64,000 nucleotides of DNA from Sphaerospermopsis kisseleviana NIES-73 (GCF_002368075.1 NZ_AP018314.1:303397-367396), one strand, 5' to 3'. Counted from the stretch's first letter, positions 54,286 through 63,578 are shown. Numbers and translations: made by a program. Notes: generated by a model not told the origin, from the letters alone.

Positions 54286-56343
54286 ATGACTAATCGACTA
54301 GCTGACACAAAAAGTCTTTATCTCCGCAAACACACTGAAAACCCGATTGACTGGTGGCCTTGGTGTGATGAAGCATTGGAAACTGCAAGGGCGCAAAATA
54401 AACCGATTTTTCTTTCTATTGGTTACTCTAGTTGTCACTGGTGTACGGTGATGGAAGGTGAGGCGTTTTCTGATTTGGCGATCGCCCAATATATGAATGC
54501 CAATTTTCTCCCCATCAAGGTAGACAGAGAAGAAAGACCCGACCTTGATAGCATCTATATGCAAAGTTTACAAATGATGACTGGTCAAGGGGGTTGGCCT
54601 CTTAATGCTTTTCTCTCTCCTGATGATTTAGTCCCTTTTTACGCGGGTACTTATTTTCCTGTTGATCCCCGTTATGGTCGTCCGGGTTTTTTGCAGGTTT
54701 TACAAGCTTTACGCAATTACTACGATACTGAAAAAGAGGAGTTACGTCAAAGAAAAGCTTTAATTCTCGAAGCTTTGCTGACATCTGCGGTGTTACAAAA
54801 TGATGGCAGTCAGGAAGTAGCTGATCAAGAATTATTACAAAGAGGTTGGGAAGTTTGCACGGGGATCATTTCTCCTAAGCAGGTTGGTAATAGTTTTCCG
54901 ATGATCCCCTATGGTGAGTTGGTTTTGCGGGGTTCTCGGTTTAATTATCAATCTCGGTATGATGGATTACAAGTTTCTACTCAACGGGGTTTAGATTTAG
55001 CTTTGGGGGGTATTTATGATCATGTTGCTGGTGGTTTTCATCGCTACACTGTTGATCCTACTTGGACTGTCCCCCACTTTGAAAAGATGCTTTACGATAA
55101 TGGTCAGATTGTAGAATATCTGGCTGATTTGTGGAGTGCGGGAATTGAAGAACCGGCTTTTAAACGAGCGGTGGCTGGAACTGTAAAATGGTTACAACGG
55201 GAAATGACAGCACTTAGCGGTTATTTTTATGCTGCTCAAGATGCGGATAGTTTCACTAACCCCATAGATACAGAACCGGAGGAAGGTGCTTTTTATGTCT
55301 GGAGTTATCAGGAATTACAACAACTGTTAACAACTGAAGAATTAACGGAATTAGAACAACAGTTTACTGTTAGTGTTAATGGCAATTTTGAAGGGAAAAA
55401 TGTTTTACAAAGGTTACATCCTGGTGAACTGAGTGAAACTTTAGAAGTTGCTTTGAGTAAGTTGTTTACTGTGCGTTATGGTGCAACTCCTGATGCACTA
55501 GCAACTTTTCCCCCAGCGCGAGATAATCAGGAAGCGAAAATCACTAACTGGCCTGGTCGCATTCCTGCGGTGACTGATACTAAGATGATTGTAGCTTGGA
55601 ATAGTTTGATGATCTCCGGTTTAGCTAGAGCAGGGGAGGTTTTTCAAGAACCTAGTTATTTGGAGTTAGCAATAAAAGCGGCTAAGTTTATTTTAGATCA
55701 TCAATTTGTGGATGGACGTTTTCACCGACTTAATTATGAGGGTGAAGCGACGGTATTAGCTCAATCTGAAGATTATGCTTTGTTTATTAAAGCATTGTTG
55801 GATTTACAGCAAGCGGATTTAGAAAATGCTGATTGGTTGGAAAAAGCGATCGCTCTCCAAGATGAGTTTAATGATTTTCTTTGGAGTGTAGAATTAGGTG
55901 GTTACTTTAACACATCTAGCGATAATAGTCAAGATTTAATTATCAGGGAGCGGAGTTTTGCGGATAATGCTACACCCTCAGCTAATGGGGTGGCGATCGC
56001 CAATTTAGTCAGGTTATCTTTACTTACTGATAACTTACATTATCTTGATTTAGCTGAATCAGGATTAAAAGCCTTTAAAGGTGTAATGAATGAATCTCCT
56101 CAAGGTTGTGCTAGTTTATTTACTGCTTTAGATTGGTATCGGAATTGTACATTGATTCGTAGTACCACTGAGCAGATTAAGTCATTAATGCCTAAATATC
56201 TACCCACTACCGCTTTTTCAGTTGTATCAGATTTACCAGATGGAAGTGTGGGTTTAGTGTGTCAAGGGTTGAAATGTCTTCCCGCACCAGGGAGTTTAGA
56301 AGAGTTGTTGTTACAGGTGCAAAGAAGTCAGAATAGAGGGTGA
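54286..56343 (+). CDS. Thioredoxin-fold/glycosidase-like protein, YyaL (DUF255) family
   Basis: A 685-aa protein with an N-terminal thioredoxin-like domain (DUF255; KPIFLSIGYSSCHWCTVMEG with C50-HW-C53) joined to an (alpha/alpha)6-barrel domain like those of N-acylglucosamine epimerases and glycosidases (GGIYDHVAGGFHRYTVDPTW, VPHFEKMLYDNGQ, DADSFT, LMISGLARAGEV). Widespread in bacteria and related to human SPATA20; the activity is not established. Length and motifs are typical. Start ATG 54286. Confidence 0.92.
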   Translation: MTNRLADTKSLYLRKHTENPIDWWPWCDEALETARAQNKPIFLSIGYSSCHWCTVMEGEAFSDLAIAQYMNANFLPIKVDREERPDLDSIYMQSLQMMTGQGGWPLNAFLSPDDLVPFYAGTYFPVDPRYGRPGFLQVLQALRNYYDTEKEELRQRKALILEALLTSAVLQNDGSQEVADQELLQRGWEVCTGIISPKQVGNSFPMIPYGELVLRGSRFNYQSRYDGLQVSTQRGLDLALGGIYDHVAGGFHRYTVDPTWTVPHFEKMLYDNGQIVEYLADLWSAGIEEPAFKRAVAGTVKWLQREMTALSGYFYAAQDADSFTNPIDTEPEEGAFYVWSYQELQQLLTTEELTELEQQFTVSVNGNFEGKNVLQRLHPGELSETLEVALSKLFTVRYGATPDALATFPPARDNQEAKITNWPGRIPAVTDTKMIVAWNSLMISGLARAGEVFQEPSYLELAIKAAKFILDHQFVDGRFHRLNYEGEATVLAQSEDYALFIKALLDLQQADLENADWLEKAIALQDEFNDFLWSVELGGYFNTSSDNSQDLIIRERSFADNATPSANGVAIANLVRLSLLTDNLHYLDLAESGLKAFKGVMNESPQGCASLFTALDWYRNCTLIRSTTEQIKSLMPKYLPTTAFSVVSDLPDGSVGLVCQGLKCLPAPGSLEELLLQVQRSQNRG

Positions 56344-56506
56344 CTGATGACTGGTGACTGGTGATTGGTGACAGGTGACAGTAAGAAGGGAATAGGGAAT
56401 AGGGAGGAAGATTTTAGATTTTAGATTTTAGATTGGAGTTAAGAAAAACAATCCAAAATCCAAAATCCAAAATCCAAAATCCAAAATTAATAACTCCTGA
56501 CTCCTG
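56344..56506. repeat. STRR tracts after the YyaL-type gene
   Basis: GGTGACT, GGGAATA, TTTTAGA and AATCCAA units in series, ending in TGACTCC; the TTTTAGA and AATCCAA parts are partly complementary. They separate two convergent genes. Confidence 0.85.
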
Positions 56507-56512
56507 CGGTAT

Positions 56513-57034
56513 TTACCTTTTTCCTATTTTCCAATCTTCACCACCAGGTAACTGAGTTAAAGTTTCTGCAACCATAGCAGGTAATTCTTTAGGTGAATAG
56601 GAATAAGTTAAATTGAGGAATTGTAAAGCAGTTGCAATTAACTGTTTTCTATCTATAATTTCTCCTAGTTCGAATTGGTTATAAATACCATTCATCACTT
56701 CCAAACTAGCATCAGCGATCGCATCTTCAATCACCTCTTCCTCCATAAAACTTTCCCATTCATCTTGATTGATGTAATAGGATTTCTTATGATCTTTAAT
56801 ATTGATCTTTTTAATTTCTCGGATAGCATTACGAATAGATGCAGACCAAGAATTTGTTAAACGCTGTTCGATTTGATTTTTAATTAAATGAATTAACAAA
56901 ATCCTTACATACGACTGGATATTGCCCAAAATAGCTTGTTTACTCATTCCTTCTAACTCGTCCACAATTGCCAAAGCATCTGCGTAACGTCCTTGTAAAA
57001 TACTATTTCTGAGGTCTATTAATTCTTGGGTCAT
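56513..57034 (-). CDS. DUF29-family protein
   Basis: A 173-aa protein with the DUF29 pattern: an N-terminal LRNSILQGRYADALAIVDEL, then RILLIHLIKNQIEQRLTNSW and SASIRNAIREI (the conserved HLLK..R..SW..SI.....I core), followed by an acidic helical part. DUF29 proteins are very common in cyanobacteria, and some are considered toxin-antitoxin-like, without firm evidence. No partner gene is adjacent. Confidence 0.78.
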   Translation of the reverse strand: MTQELIDLRNSILQGRYADALAIVDELEGMSKQAILGNIQSYVRILLIHLIKNQIEQRLTNSWSASIRNAIREIKKINIKDHKKSYYINQDEWESFMEEEVIEDAIADASLEVMNGIYNQFELGEIIDRKQLIATALQFLNLTYSYSPKELPAMVAETLTQLPGGEDWKIGKR

Positions 57035-57160
57035 ATTTGTTAACCTCTCATCTAGCTATGTTTTATATTTTAACATAAAGGTGATACAGCATTAGTCAGC
57101 AGTCACAAGTTTCAACAAATCAAGAGATATTTAATCAGAGATGTGACTGCAAAATAAAGT

Positions 57161-57185
57161 CATTCCCACACAGAGTATGGGAATG
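57161..57185 (-). terminator. Terminator of the truncated TPR gene
   Basis: On the minus strand CATTCCCA pairs with TGGGAATG and is followed by ACTTTATTTT, 30 bases after the stop of the gene at 57215. Confidence 0.72.
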
Positions 57186-57214
57186 AGAATATTAGAAAGA
57201 AGTAAATATTAACA

Positions 57215-57571
57215 TTAACGCAACTGTGATAACAAATTTTTCATTTGAGGAGTAGATAGAAATTTCTGAGCATCAGTAATCATACTTTGACCCCAAAAAT
57301 GCTTTTTCATCCAGTGAAAATCAGCAAATTTTCTATCTAACTTTAATGCTGTTTCTGCTAACTTATAAGCCTGTTGTTGTTCTCCTTTACCATATAAAGC
57401 TACAGCTAAAGCTAAGGAGGCCTCAGCAGATTTATTGTTAATTTTAATCGCTTGTTGCCATTGTTGAATCGCTGTTTCTTTGTCTCCTTGTTCATATTTA
57501 ATGAACCCTATATTATTGATAGCTGCTAAGTTGTTGACATCTATAGCAACTGCTTGATTATAATCAGACAT
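57215..57571 (-). CDS. TPR-repeat protein fragment
   Basis: A 118-aa protein with three TPR motifs (SDYNQAVAIDVNNLAAINNI, AIQQWQQAIKINNKSAEASL, AYKLAETALKLDRKFADFHW). Upstream of the first ATG the same frame stays open and reads YYPLGNYITAMSDYNQA, the end of another TPR, before breaking up. This suggests the present ORF is the 3' part of a longer TPR gene that has lost its start. A functional short protein is possible but less likely. Confidence 0.6.
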   Translation of the reverse strand: MSDYNQAVAIDVNNLAAINNIGFIKYEQGDKETAIQQWQQAIKINNKSAEASLALAVALYGKGEQQQAYKLAETALKLDRKFADFHWMKKHFWGQSMITDAQKFLSTPQMKNLLSQLR

Positions 57572-57741
57572 AGCGGTGATATAATTTCCTAGTGGATAAT
57601 AAATAATACATCTTTTAATGTCAGAATCCGCAAAATATGGCTCTATTTTGATACCTGTTCATAGAAAATGTACATTTTACTGAACCTTATTTAAGGTATC
57701 AATAAATATATTGATATAAATTTAACACTTATTAATACTTG

Positions 57742-58362
57742 ATGATTAGACGTATCAATAAAGATTTTGTTCCTATGACTACATTAAGCGCCATAGTTCT
57801 TGCAGGTGGTAAAAGTTCGAGGATGGGAAAGGATAAAGCTTTGATTCCTATTCAGGGAATACCCTTATTACAAAAAGTTGGCAATGTCGCTAAAAGTTGT
57901 ACGGATACTATATATATAGTTACACCTTGGCCAGAAAGATATCAACACTTACCGTTACCAGAATGTGAATTTATACAAGAAAACCCCCATAACACACAAG
58001 GACCTTTAGTGGGTTTTGTAAAAGGTTTAAAGAAAGTAAACACAGAATGGGTGTTATTATTAGCTTGCGATTTACCAAATTTGCAAGTTGAAGTGTTGCA
58101 AGATTGGGTGAAAAGATTAGATAATATAAAAGGAGAAAATATTGCTTGTTTGGTAAAAAATACCCAAGGTTGGGAACCGCTTTGTGGTTTTTATCGCAGT
58201 TCTTGTTTACCTCTAATTTTAGATTTTATCAATCAAGGAGGACGATCTTTTCAACAGTTTCTCAAATTACATCCTGTGGAAACTTTACCTTTGTCAAAAT
58301 CGGATATGTTATTTAATTGTAATACTCCTGAAGATTTAGATGAAGTGACAGGTGATAGGTGA
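57742..58362 (+). CDS. mobA: Molybdenum cofactor guanylyltransferase
   Basis: MobA attaches GMP to molybdopterin to make the MGD cofactor used by enzymes such as nitrate reductase. A protein of about 206 aa (195 aa if it starts at ATG 57775, MTTLSAIVLAGG, which is nearer the family start). Motifs: LAGGKSSRMGKDKALIPIQG (nucleotide loop), LLLACDLPNLQ (Mg-binding Asp) and FNCNTPEDL. The protein ends in EVTGDR with stop TGA inside a GGTGACA repeat tract. No other molybdenum genes adjoin. Confidence 0.92.
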   Translation: MIRRINKDFVPMTTLSAIVLAGGKSSRMGKDKALIPIQGIPLLQKVGNVAKSCTDTIYIVTPWPERYQHLPLPECEFIQENPHNTQGPLVGFVKGLKKVNTEWVLLLACDLPNLQVEVLQDWVKRLDNIKGENIACLVKNTQGWEPLCGFYRSSCLPLILDFINQGGRSFQQFLKLHPVETLPLSKSDMLFNCNTPEDLDEVTGDR

Positions 58363-58385
58363 CAGGTGATAGGTGACAGGTAACA
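58340..58385. repeat. GGTGACA/GGTGATA tandem repeat at the mobA 3' end
   Basis: Heptamers start inside the last codons of mobA, provide its stop codon, and continue beyond it. Confidence 0.85.
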
Positions 58386-58462
58386 GAGGTAAAAACCTTG
58401 TTTGTTGCTAGAAGTTGCTATAATTTGAAAAAATAAAATTGCCGATTCCCAAAAAATAAGAA

Positions 58463-59383
58463 ATGAGAAATCAAAACAATATTATGCGTCATAAATCATT
58501 TTTAGTATCAATTTTTTTAAGTTTGTTTTTGTTGTCTTGTGCTACAGAAACCAGCCAAACACAAGCAGTAAAACCAGAAATTACACCAGATATTACCATT
58601 GCACAAAAATCACCTAACACATCTGTGAAAAGAGTGGTTGCGCTTTCTTCGCTGTCTGCTGATATTATTGCTGAACTAGATCAAACAAAATTAGTAGGAA
58701 TTGTTGGTAGTAAGTTATTAAAAGATGATCCTCGATTTAAAGATATTCCTCAAGTTAGTCAAGGACAAAATGCACCAAACTTAGAAAAGATTGTAGCATT
58801 AAAACCAGATTTAGTAATTGGTGTAGCAGGTTTTTCTGATGTACCATTACAAAAACTGCAACAGCTAGGAATAAAAACTTTATCCACAAAAGTATATAGC
58901 TGGGAAGCTTTGGAAGAACTCACTAAAAATATTGCAGAGAAAATAGGTGCAGATCCCCAACCTTTATTAAATAGATATCAAACTTTTTTACCGGAAAAGA
59001 AAAATCAAAAAAATCAGAATCTTTCGACTTTAGTTTTAGTAAGTCGTCAACCAATTTTAGCACCAAATAAAAACAGTTGGGCAGGTGATATAGTTTCTCT
59101 GTTTGGTGCGAAAAATGTCGCCGCAGAATTACAAGGTAATAGCCCTATTGGTGGTTATGTAACACTTTCAGCCGAAAAAGTTTTAGCAGCAAATCCTGAT
59201 GTTTTAATTGTGGTTAGTGCTGAAGCAACTTTGTTAGATTCTTTGAAAAAAGAGCCGTTTTGGCAGAAATTAAAAGCTACTCAAAATAATCAAGTTTATG
59301 TTTTTGATTATTACGGAATGGTGAATCCTGGCAGTATAGCTGCAATTGAAAAATCTGCTCAGGAATTAAAGAAAATCTTTTGA
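58463..59383 (+). CDS. Periplasmic metal-chelate binding lipoprotein (BtuF/FepB-like)
   Basis: A 306-aa solute-binding protein of the helical-backbone metal-receptor class. A signal peptide ends in the lipobox LSLFLLSC (Cys about residue 26). The first lobe (VKRVVALSSLSADIIAELDQ, LVGIVGSKLL), a long linking helix and the second lobe (GGYVTLSAEKVLAANPDVLI) follow the FepB/BtuF pattern. Such proteins capture iron-siderophores, haem or cobalamin; which one is unknown. No permease or ATPase is adjacent, but the minus-strand iron-uptake cluster begins 190 bases downstream, fitting iron. ATG 58484 (MRHKSF) is an alternative start. Confidence 0.86.
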   Translation: MRNQNNIMRHKSFLVSIFLSLFLLSCATETSQTQAVKPEITPDITIAQKSPNTSVKRVVALSSLSADIIAELDQTKLVGIVGSKLLKDDPRFKDIPQVSQGQNAPNLEKIVALKPDLVIGVAGFSDVPLQKLQQLGIKTLSTKVYSWEALEELTKNIAEKIGADPQPLLNRYQTFLPEKKNQKNQNLSTLVLVSRQPILAPNKNSWAGDIVSLFGAKNVAAELQGNSPIGGYVTLSAEKVLAANPDVLIVVSAEATLLDSLKKEPFWQKLKATQNNQVYVFDYYGMVNPGSIAAIEKSAQELKKIF

Positions 59384-59400
59384 GTTGTATTTAACAGGAG

Positions 59401-59521
59401 TCGTAGGGGCGAAGCCTGCCTGTCAGCAGACAGGCATTCGGAAAATAACCTGTGATAAAAATTGAGAATTTATTGCCCGAATGCTGATGCTTCCAGCACG
59501 CTTCGCGAACGCCCTTACAGG
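59401..59521. repeat. REP-like inverted repeat with two nested inserts
   Basis: The family of 1054. The left arm carries the palindromic insert CTGCCTGTCAGCAGACAGGC (59415-59434) and the right arm carries CTGATGCTTCCAGCACGC-TTCGCGAA relative to the plain CCGAATGCTTCGCCC arm. It lies between convergent genes. Confidence 0.78.
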
Positions 59522-59570
59522 AAAATAACCTAGATACCCGACTTCTTGGTATCTGGGTTGATATAGAATG

Positions 59571-60518
59571 CTATTTTTCAGCGACAGGAATATTTTTTTG
59601 TTTTTGCATATTTCCACCCATGATACTGCGAAAATACAAGCCACCAATACTAATTAAAAACACTAAATATCCAACTGCTTGCACTATATAAAGTTTATCT
59701 CTATAGCCAAATAAAGATTTGAGAATAATACCAGGAAACTTGCTATCAGGTAAAATGTTAGCAGTATTCCAAACCATTGGACCTAAAATACAAGAGTGAA
59801 TTTTAGTAAAGTGTTCATAATAAAAACAAAGATTTTCCGAGGCGCGGTTGCTGAGTGCTAAACTAGCCATTGCATCATCAAAATGTTTTAAAGCCGAAAT
59901 TACTAAACCAGCGACAATTAAAACTAATAAAACGCCCATAATTTGGAAAAATTGGCGAATATTAATTTTCACACCCCATTTAAATAATAAAACACCAATT
60001 CCTGCTGCTGTTGCTAAACCACCAAGTGCGCCTAAAGTTGGTAATAAACCTTGTTGAAAATTGGCAGCTACAAATAAGACTGTTTCAAAACCTTCCCGCA
60101 CAACAGCAACTAAAATTAAACTAAAAACCCCCCATCCAGCATTTGAATTTTGTGTTAATGCTTCGTTAACTGCACCTTCAACTTGAGCTTTCATAAATCT
60201 GGCTTGTTTTGTCATCCAGATTAGCATCCAACTCAGCATAATGATTGCTAAAATACTAAATACACCTTCTAATGTTGGTTCAACTACAGAGGTGTATTGA
60301 GGATTTATAGAACCTAAAAATTTAATGATTCCAGTGAATAAAACGCCAATTAAAGCACTAACAATAATACCAACTCCAACACCTGCATATACCCATGAGT
60401 TGAGTTGAGATTGTTTGGCTTTTTGCAATAAAGCGAGGACAATACCCACAACTAGGGCAGCTTCTACACCTTCTCGGAGAGTAATAACAAAAGTAGGTAA
60501 TGCAATACTAAAATTCAT
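59571..60518 (-). CDS. FTR1-family iron permease
   Basis: A 315-aa membrane protein with seven or so hydrophobic segments and two REXXE iron-binding motifs: R15-E-G-V-E19 (TLREGVEAALVVGIV) and R141-E-G-F-E145 (VVREGFETVLFVAA). These mark the Ftr1/EfeU family, which imports Fe3+ produced by a partner oxidase. It is the last gene of a minus-strand series: multicopper oxidase, imelysin-like lipoprotein, ferritin-like protein, FTR1. The start ATG 60518 is supported by the canonical short N-terminus before the first motif. Expected to be iron-repressed. Confidence 0.93.
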   Translation of the reverse strand: MNFSIALPTFVITLREGVEAALVVGIVLALLQKAKQSQLNSWVYAGVGVGIIVSALIGVLFTGIIKFLGSINPQYTSVVEPTLEGVFSILAIIMLSWMLIWMTKQARFMKAQVEGAVNEALTQNSNAGWGVFSLILVAVVREGFETVLFVAANFQQGLLPTLGALGGLATAAGIGVLLFKWGVKINIRQFFQIMGVLLVLIVAGLVISALKHFDDAMASLALSNRASENLCFYYEHFTKIHSCILGPMVWNTANILPDSKFPGIILKSLFGYRDKLYIVQAVGYLVFLISIGGLYFRSIMGGNMQKQKNIPVAEK

Positions 60519-60673
60519 TTTTATTAGTGGTTATGAACGCTTGATCACTATTCTTGATTGTGTAAAAAACTGAGAACTATCAAATTTCTTTTTTCTTTGC
60601 TCGTTCCTACACATAGTATAGAAACGAACGAAAGAAAAGAAACTAAAAAGCTGAATCTTGACTCCTCGAAATA

Positions 60674-61108
60674 TTAGCTGAAATCGCGTAACATTTTCTT
60701 GAGTTCTAAATTATGTAACTCTTCTTGTCCGATCATGCCACGTGCAAATTCTTCCAGATAAATACTAGCATCTTCAACTGTATTTAGTAGAGTTTTATAC
60801 ATATCCAATGCTTTCTTTTCATGGGATAAACTTTCTTCCAAAATATCTTTGACTGAATGTTTGAAAGTTTCTTCCATTTGGGCAATTCTCAAGGTAGGAT
60901 GTCCATCTAAACCGGTGAGAATTTCTCCTACTTGTTGGGCATGAAGTAATGATTCACTGGCTTGGGCTTTGAAAAAAGCGACAATAGGTAAGCGGTTTGG
61001 TCCTGTTACCATTAGGGAATAATGAGTGTAGCGAACAACGCCAGCTAGTTCAAATTCCATGATGGCGTTGAGGATGTCAATGGTTTTTTGGTGGTCGAGT
61101 TCTCGCAT
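60674..61108 (-). CDS. Bacterioferritin/Dps-like ferritin-fold protein
   Basis: A 144-aa four-helix protein with ferritin-type ligand patterns: IMEFELAGVVRYTHYSLMV (helix A), ESLLHAQQVGEIL (ExxH, helix B), LEESLSHEKKALDMYKTLL (helix C) and IGQEELHNLELKKML (ExxH, helix D). It could be an iron store or ferroxidase, or a small ferritin-like oxidase; the length is slightly short of classical bacterioferritin (about 158). Position between the imelysin-like lipoprotein and FTR1 genes suggests handling of incoming iron. Confidence 0.85.
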   Translation of the reverse strand: MRELDHQKTIDILNAIMEFELAGVVRYTHYSLMVTGPNRLPIVAFFKAQASESLLHAQQVGEILTGLDGHPTLRIAQMEETFKHSVKDILEESLSHEKKALDMYKTLLNTVEDASIYLEEFARGMIGQEELHNLELKKMLRDFS

Positions 61109-61278
61109 CAGTTGTTAAGATGAGCAAAATTAAATTTGGAGAGGATTTTAGTGAGTAGCTATACACTTTTTATCTTAGTTCAATGTAGATAATTTTTTTA
61201 GTGTTTCACTTTTCACTATTTCCTCTATTTTCACTTATTTTAAGCTGTTTTTTGTGGATGTCCAATGGTGTGCAAATA

Positions 61279-62298
61279 CTAACTTTGTGCTTTTGTGTTA
61301 GTTTGAGATAGCACTTTTTGAGTGTTTTCCTCTATGATTTTTACCATTTTGGTAACATCTTCAGGGGTTTTGACTGCTTGTACGGGTGGAATAACAGCAG
61401 GCCAAACTTTTAATAGTTCTGTGAAAGCTTTATCTATGGCTTTGTGTGCTTCTGGGTTTGCTTGAGCCATTTGTCCAGAAATTCCTTGATATAGTTCATG
61501 GGAATAGACAACAAAACCACGAGAGTCTTGATATTCTATTGGTTCGGTAATTTTACCTTTTGCTACTGCTGCTCCATATTCGGCGTTAGCTGCGTCTAAT
61601 AAACCATTAATTACTTTTAACACAAATTCTGGTTTTGAGCGTTCTTGAGTTGGTAATGCGGCGATCGCACTATCCACAGATGCCATAGAATTGGTAAAAT
61701 TATCTTTGATTTTAGCATCTTGAGGATTAGATTTTACCAAGTTCGTCAAATTCACTAAATTAGTTTTAAATTCTTTGACTTTGCGTTCATTAAGTTGTTC
61801 TTCTACATCAACATAAATCTCCTCAACTGGATGTCCTATATGGGGTTCGGCTTGTTTGGGTTGATTTTGTGCTAACAATTCTTGTGCTACTAAAAGATGT
61901 CCTTTCATTAATGCCAATTTTGTCATGTAATCTACATCTTTTGCTTCTCCTGTGAGTACAACTTCTTCAACTGTCACCATGTCTTTAATTTGCTCAAACT
62001 GTGCTTGAGTAATTACTTTTTTGGTGACTAAATCTTCTGGTGAACTGTAGGGACGACTGGCTTGTATTTTATTAGATAAAGCGGGTACACCAAGTTGAGC
62101 TTCAAATTTGTCTAACTCGGACAAAATAGCATCATTAATATTAATTTTGGCTTTCCCACTATGACTACTGTGGGCGCTGGCTTGCGTCACTGCTGGGGTT
62201 GAAGTCGTTTCTGCGGTGGGGGTATTCCCCGCACAAGAACTAAGGGTAACAATCACACAAGCCGCTATTGATAATAATATGTAACGTGATTTAATCAT
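61279..62298 (-). CDS. Lipoprotein with HHH and imelysin/EfeO-like region
   Basis: A 339-aa exported lipoprotein: signal peptide with lipobox VTLSSC, then a ComEA-type helix-hairpin-helix region (about 50-115; KININDAILSELDKFEAQLG, YSSPEDLVTKKVITQAQFEQ). A long helical domain follows with IGHPVEEIYVDVEEQL (similar to the GxHxxE motif of imelysin/EfeO M75 proteins) and SHELYQGISGQMAQ. The frame extends to 62328, but ATG 62298 has AGGAGC just upstream and gives a proper signal peptide. In Efe systems the M75-like protein delivers iron to the FTR1-type permease; that role is inferred here from domain and context. Confidence 0.78.
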   Translation of the reverse strand: MIKSRYILLSIAACVIVTLSSCAGNTPTAETTSTPAVTQASAHSSHSGKAKININDAILSELDKFEAQLGVPALSNKIQASRPYSSPEDLVTKKVITQAQFEQIKDMVTVEEVVLTGEAKDVDYMTKLALMKGHLLVAQELLAQNQPKQAEPHIGHPVEEIYVDVEEQLNERKVKEFKTNLVNLTNLVKSNPQDAKIKDNFTNSMASVDSAIAALPTQERSKPEFVLKVINGLLDAANAEYGAAVAKGKITEPIEYQDSRGFVVYSHELYQGISGQMAQANPEAHKAIDKAFTELLKVWPAVIPPVQAVKTPEDVTKMVKIIEENTQKVLSQTNTKAQS

Positions 62299-62501
62299 TA
62301 ATTTGCTCCTGGAGACGCTAAAACCCAATAATGGACAAATTTACAGAATTGACTGGTGAGTATAATTAAAAGTAATTTGCATTAGTAATTATATTTTTTT
62401 AGCATAAATGACAAATTATAGTAACTATTTTTAACCAGCAAAAGTATAGTTTAATCATTTCTTAACCAAGTGTTAGGTAAGTTCCATGACTTACAAATTT
62501 C

Positions 62502-62545
62502 TGTCCCCAGTCACCTGTCACCTGTCACCTGTCACCTGCGATAAC
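62502..62545. repeat. CACCTGT tandem repeat at the multicopper oxidase 3' end
   Basis: CACCTGT heptamers (minus-strand GGTGACA type) run through the last codons and the stop of the oxidase gene. Confidence 0.85.
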
Positions 62546-63538
62546 TTCAAACTGTCCCATACATCCATTTTCAGCGATCGCATCCTGATGGGGATGAAAC
62601 ATATACTTACCCGGATAACGAAACGCAAATTCTAAAATGTGTCTTTCTGCTACACCCATTGTTAAAACATCCGTCTTTTCGCTGGGAGTCATCGTCATCC
62701 CCGAACGATAAACATCAAAAAAGTTAGCGTGTAAATGGAAGGTGACAGCAGGATCAAACTCAATAATATTCAAAACATAAGCTCTAATTAATTGATTTTG
62801 ATAAATTTGAATAGGGTGGTGCATATAATGATGAGGCAAACCATTAAATGCGTAATACTCATTTTCGTTATCATCATTTATGTCATATCCAGACATAATT
62901 AAAACAATTTCATCAGCAGGAGGACGGGGTTGAGGCGGATCAATAATAAACATTCCATATAAACCCTTAGCAATGTGACGAGTTACAGGTGCAATATGAC
63001 AGTGATACAAATGCACACCATAGGGTTCTGCATCAAATTCATAGATAGTTGCTTTACCATTACTCACAGGTTTTACACCATCCATTTCTGCGGGATGCAC
63101 TCCATGAAAATGCAGAGAATGGGAATGTCCAGCCTTATTGAGAAATAATACTCTTATTCTTTCCCCTGCTTTTGCTCTTAACGTCGGTCCAGGAATACGC
63201 CCATTTAAATCCCAAATATTGTAAGATACCGCATTATTTAGCTGAATGGTGGAAGTACCTGCTATTAACTCAAATTCTCGAATAGTCCGCCCATTTACCT
63301 GCTTTAATGTCCCATAATCAAAGTTTCTCAGCACCTGCATGGGTTGAGTAGCACTATTAGCAGCATGATTAGATGCTTCCATTGCCATTGGGGGAACTTT
63401 TACACTGGCATTATTTTTGGCATTTAGAAACTGTAATAATGCAGATGCACCAATTACGCCACCGCCAAATATGCCCATTGTTATCAGTTGGCGGCGATTT
63501 AAAAGTATATTTTTACTCCAACTAAAGTTTTCAGACAT
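62525..63538 (-). CDS. Multicopper oxidase
   Basis: A 337-aa copper oxidase. The N-terminus has RRQLITMGIFGGGVIGASAL, a likely twin-arginine export signal. Copper-ligand motifs: HSLHFHGVHP, YHCHIAPVTRH, VTFHLHANFFDV and FHPHQDAIAENGCMGQF. At this length it has two cupredoxin domains, like two-domain laccases and NirK, rather than the three of CueO. As first gene of the cluster ending in FTR1, it is a candidate ferroxidase (Fe2+ to Fe3+), as Fet3 is for yeast Ftr1; this is inference. The protein ends in VIAGDR with stop TGA formed by STRR. Two strict palindromes precede the gene. Confidence 0.9.
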   Translation of the reverse strand: MSENFSWSKNILLNRRQLITMGIFGGGVIGASALLQFLNAKNNASVKVPPMAMEASNHAANSATQPMQVLRNFDYGTLKQVNGRTIREFELIAGTSTIQLNNAVSYNIWDLNGRIPGPTLRAKAGERIRVLFLNKAGHSHSLHFHGVHPAEMDGVKPVSNGKATIYEFDAEPYGVHLYHCHIAPVTRHIAKGLYGMFIIDPPQPRPPADEIVLIMSGYDINDDNENEYYAFNGLPHHYMHHPIQIYQNQLIRAYVLNIIEFDPAVTFHLHANFFDVYRSGMTMTPSEKTDVLTMGVAERHILEFAFRYPGKYMFHPHQDAIAENGCMGQFEVIAGDR

Positions 63539-63578
63539 TTTTCAGACATGAGGTGATGAGGAGGGAACACAAACAAGA

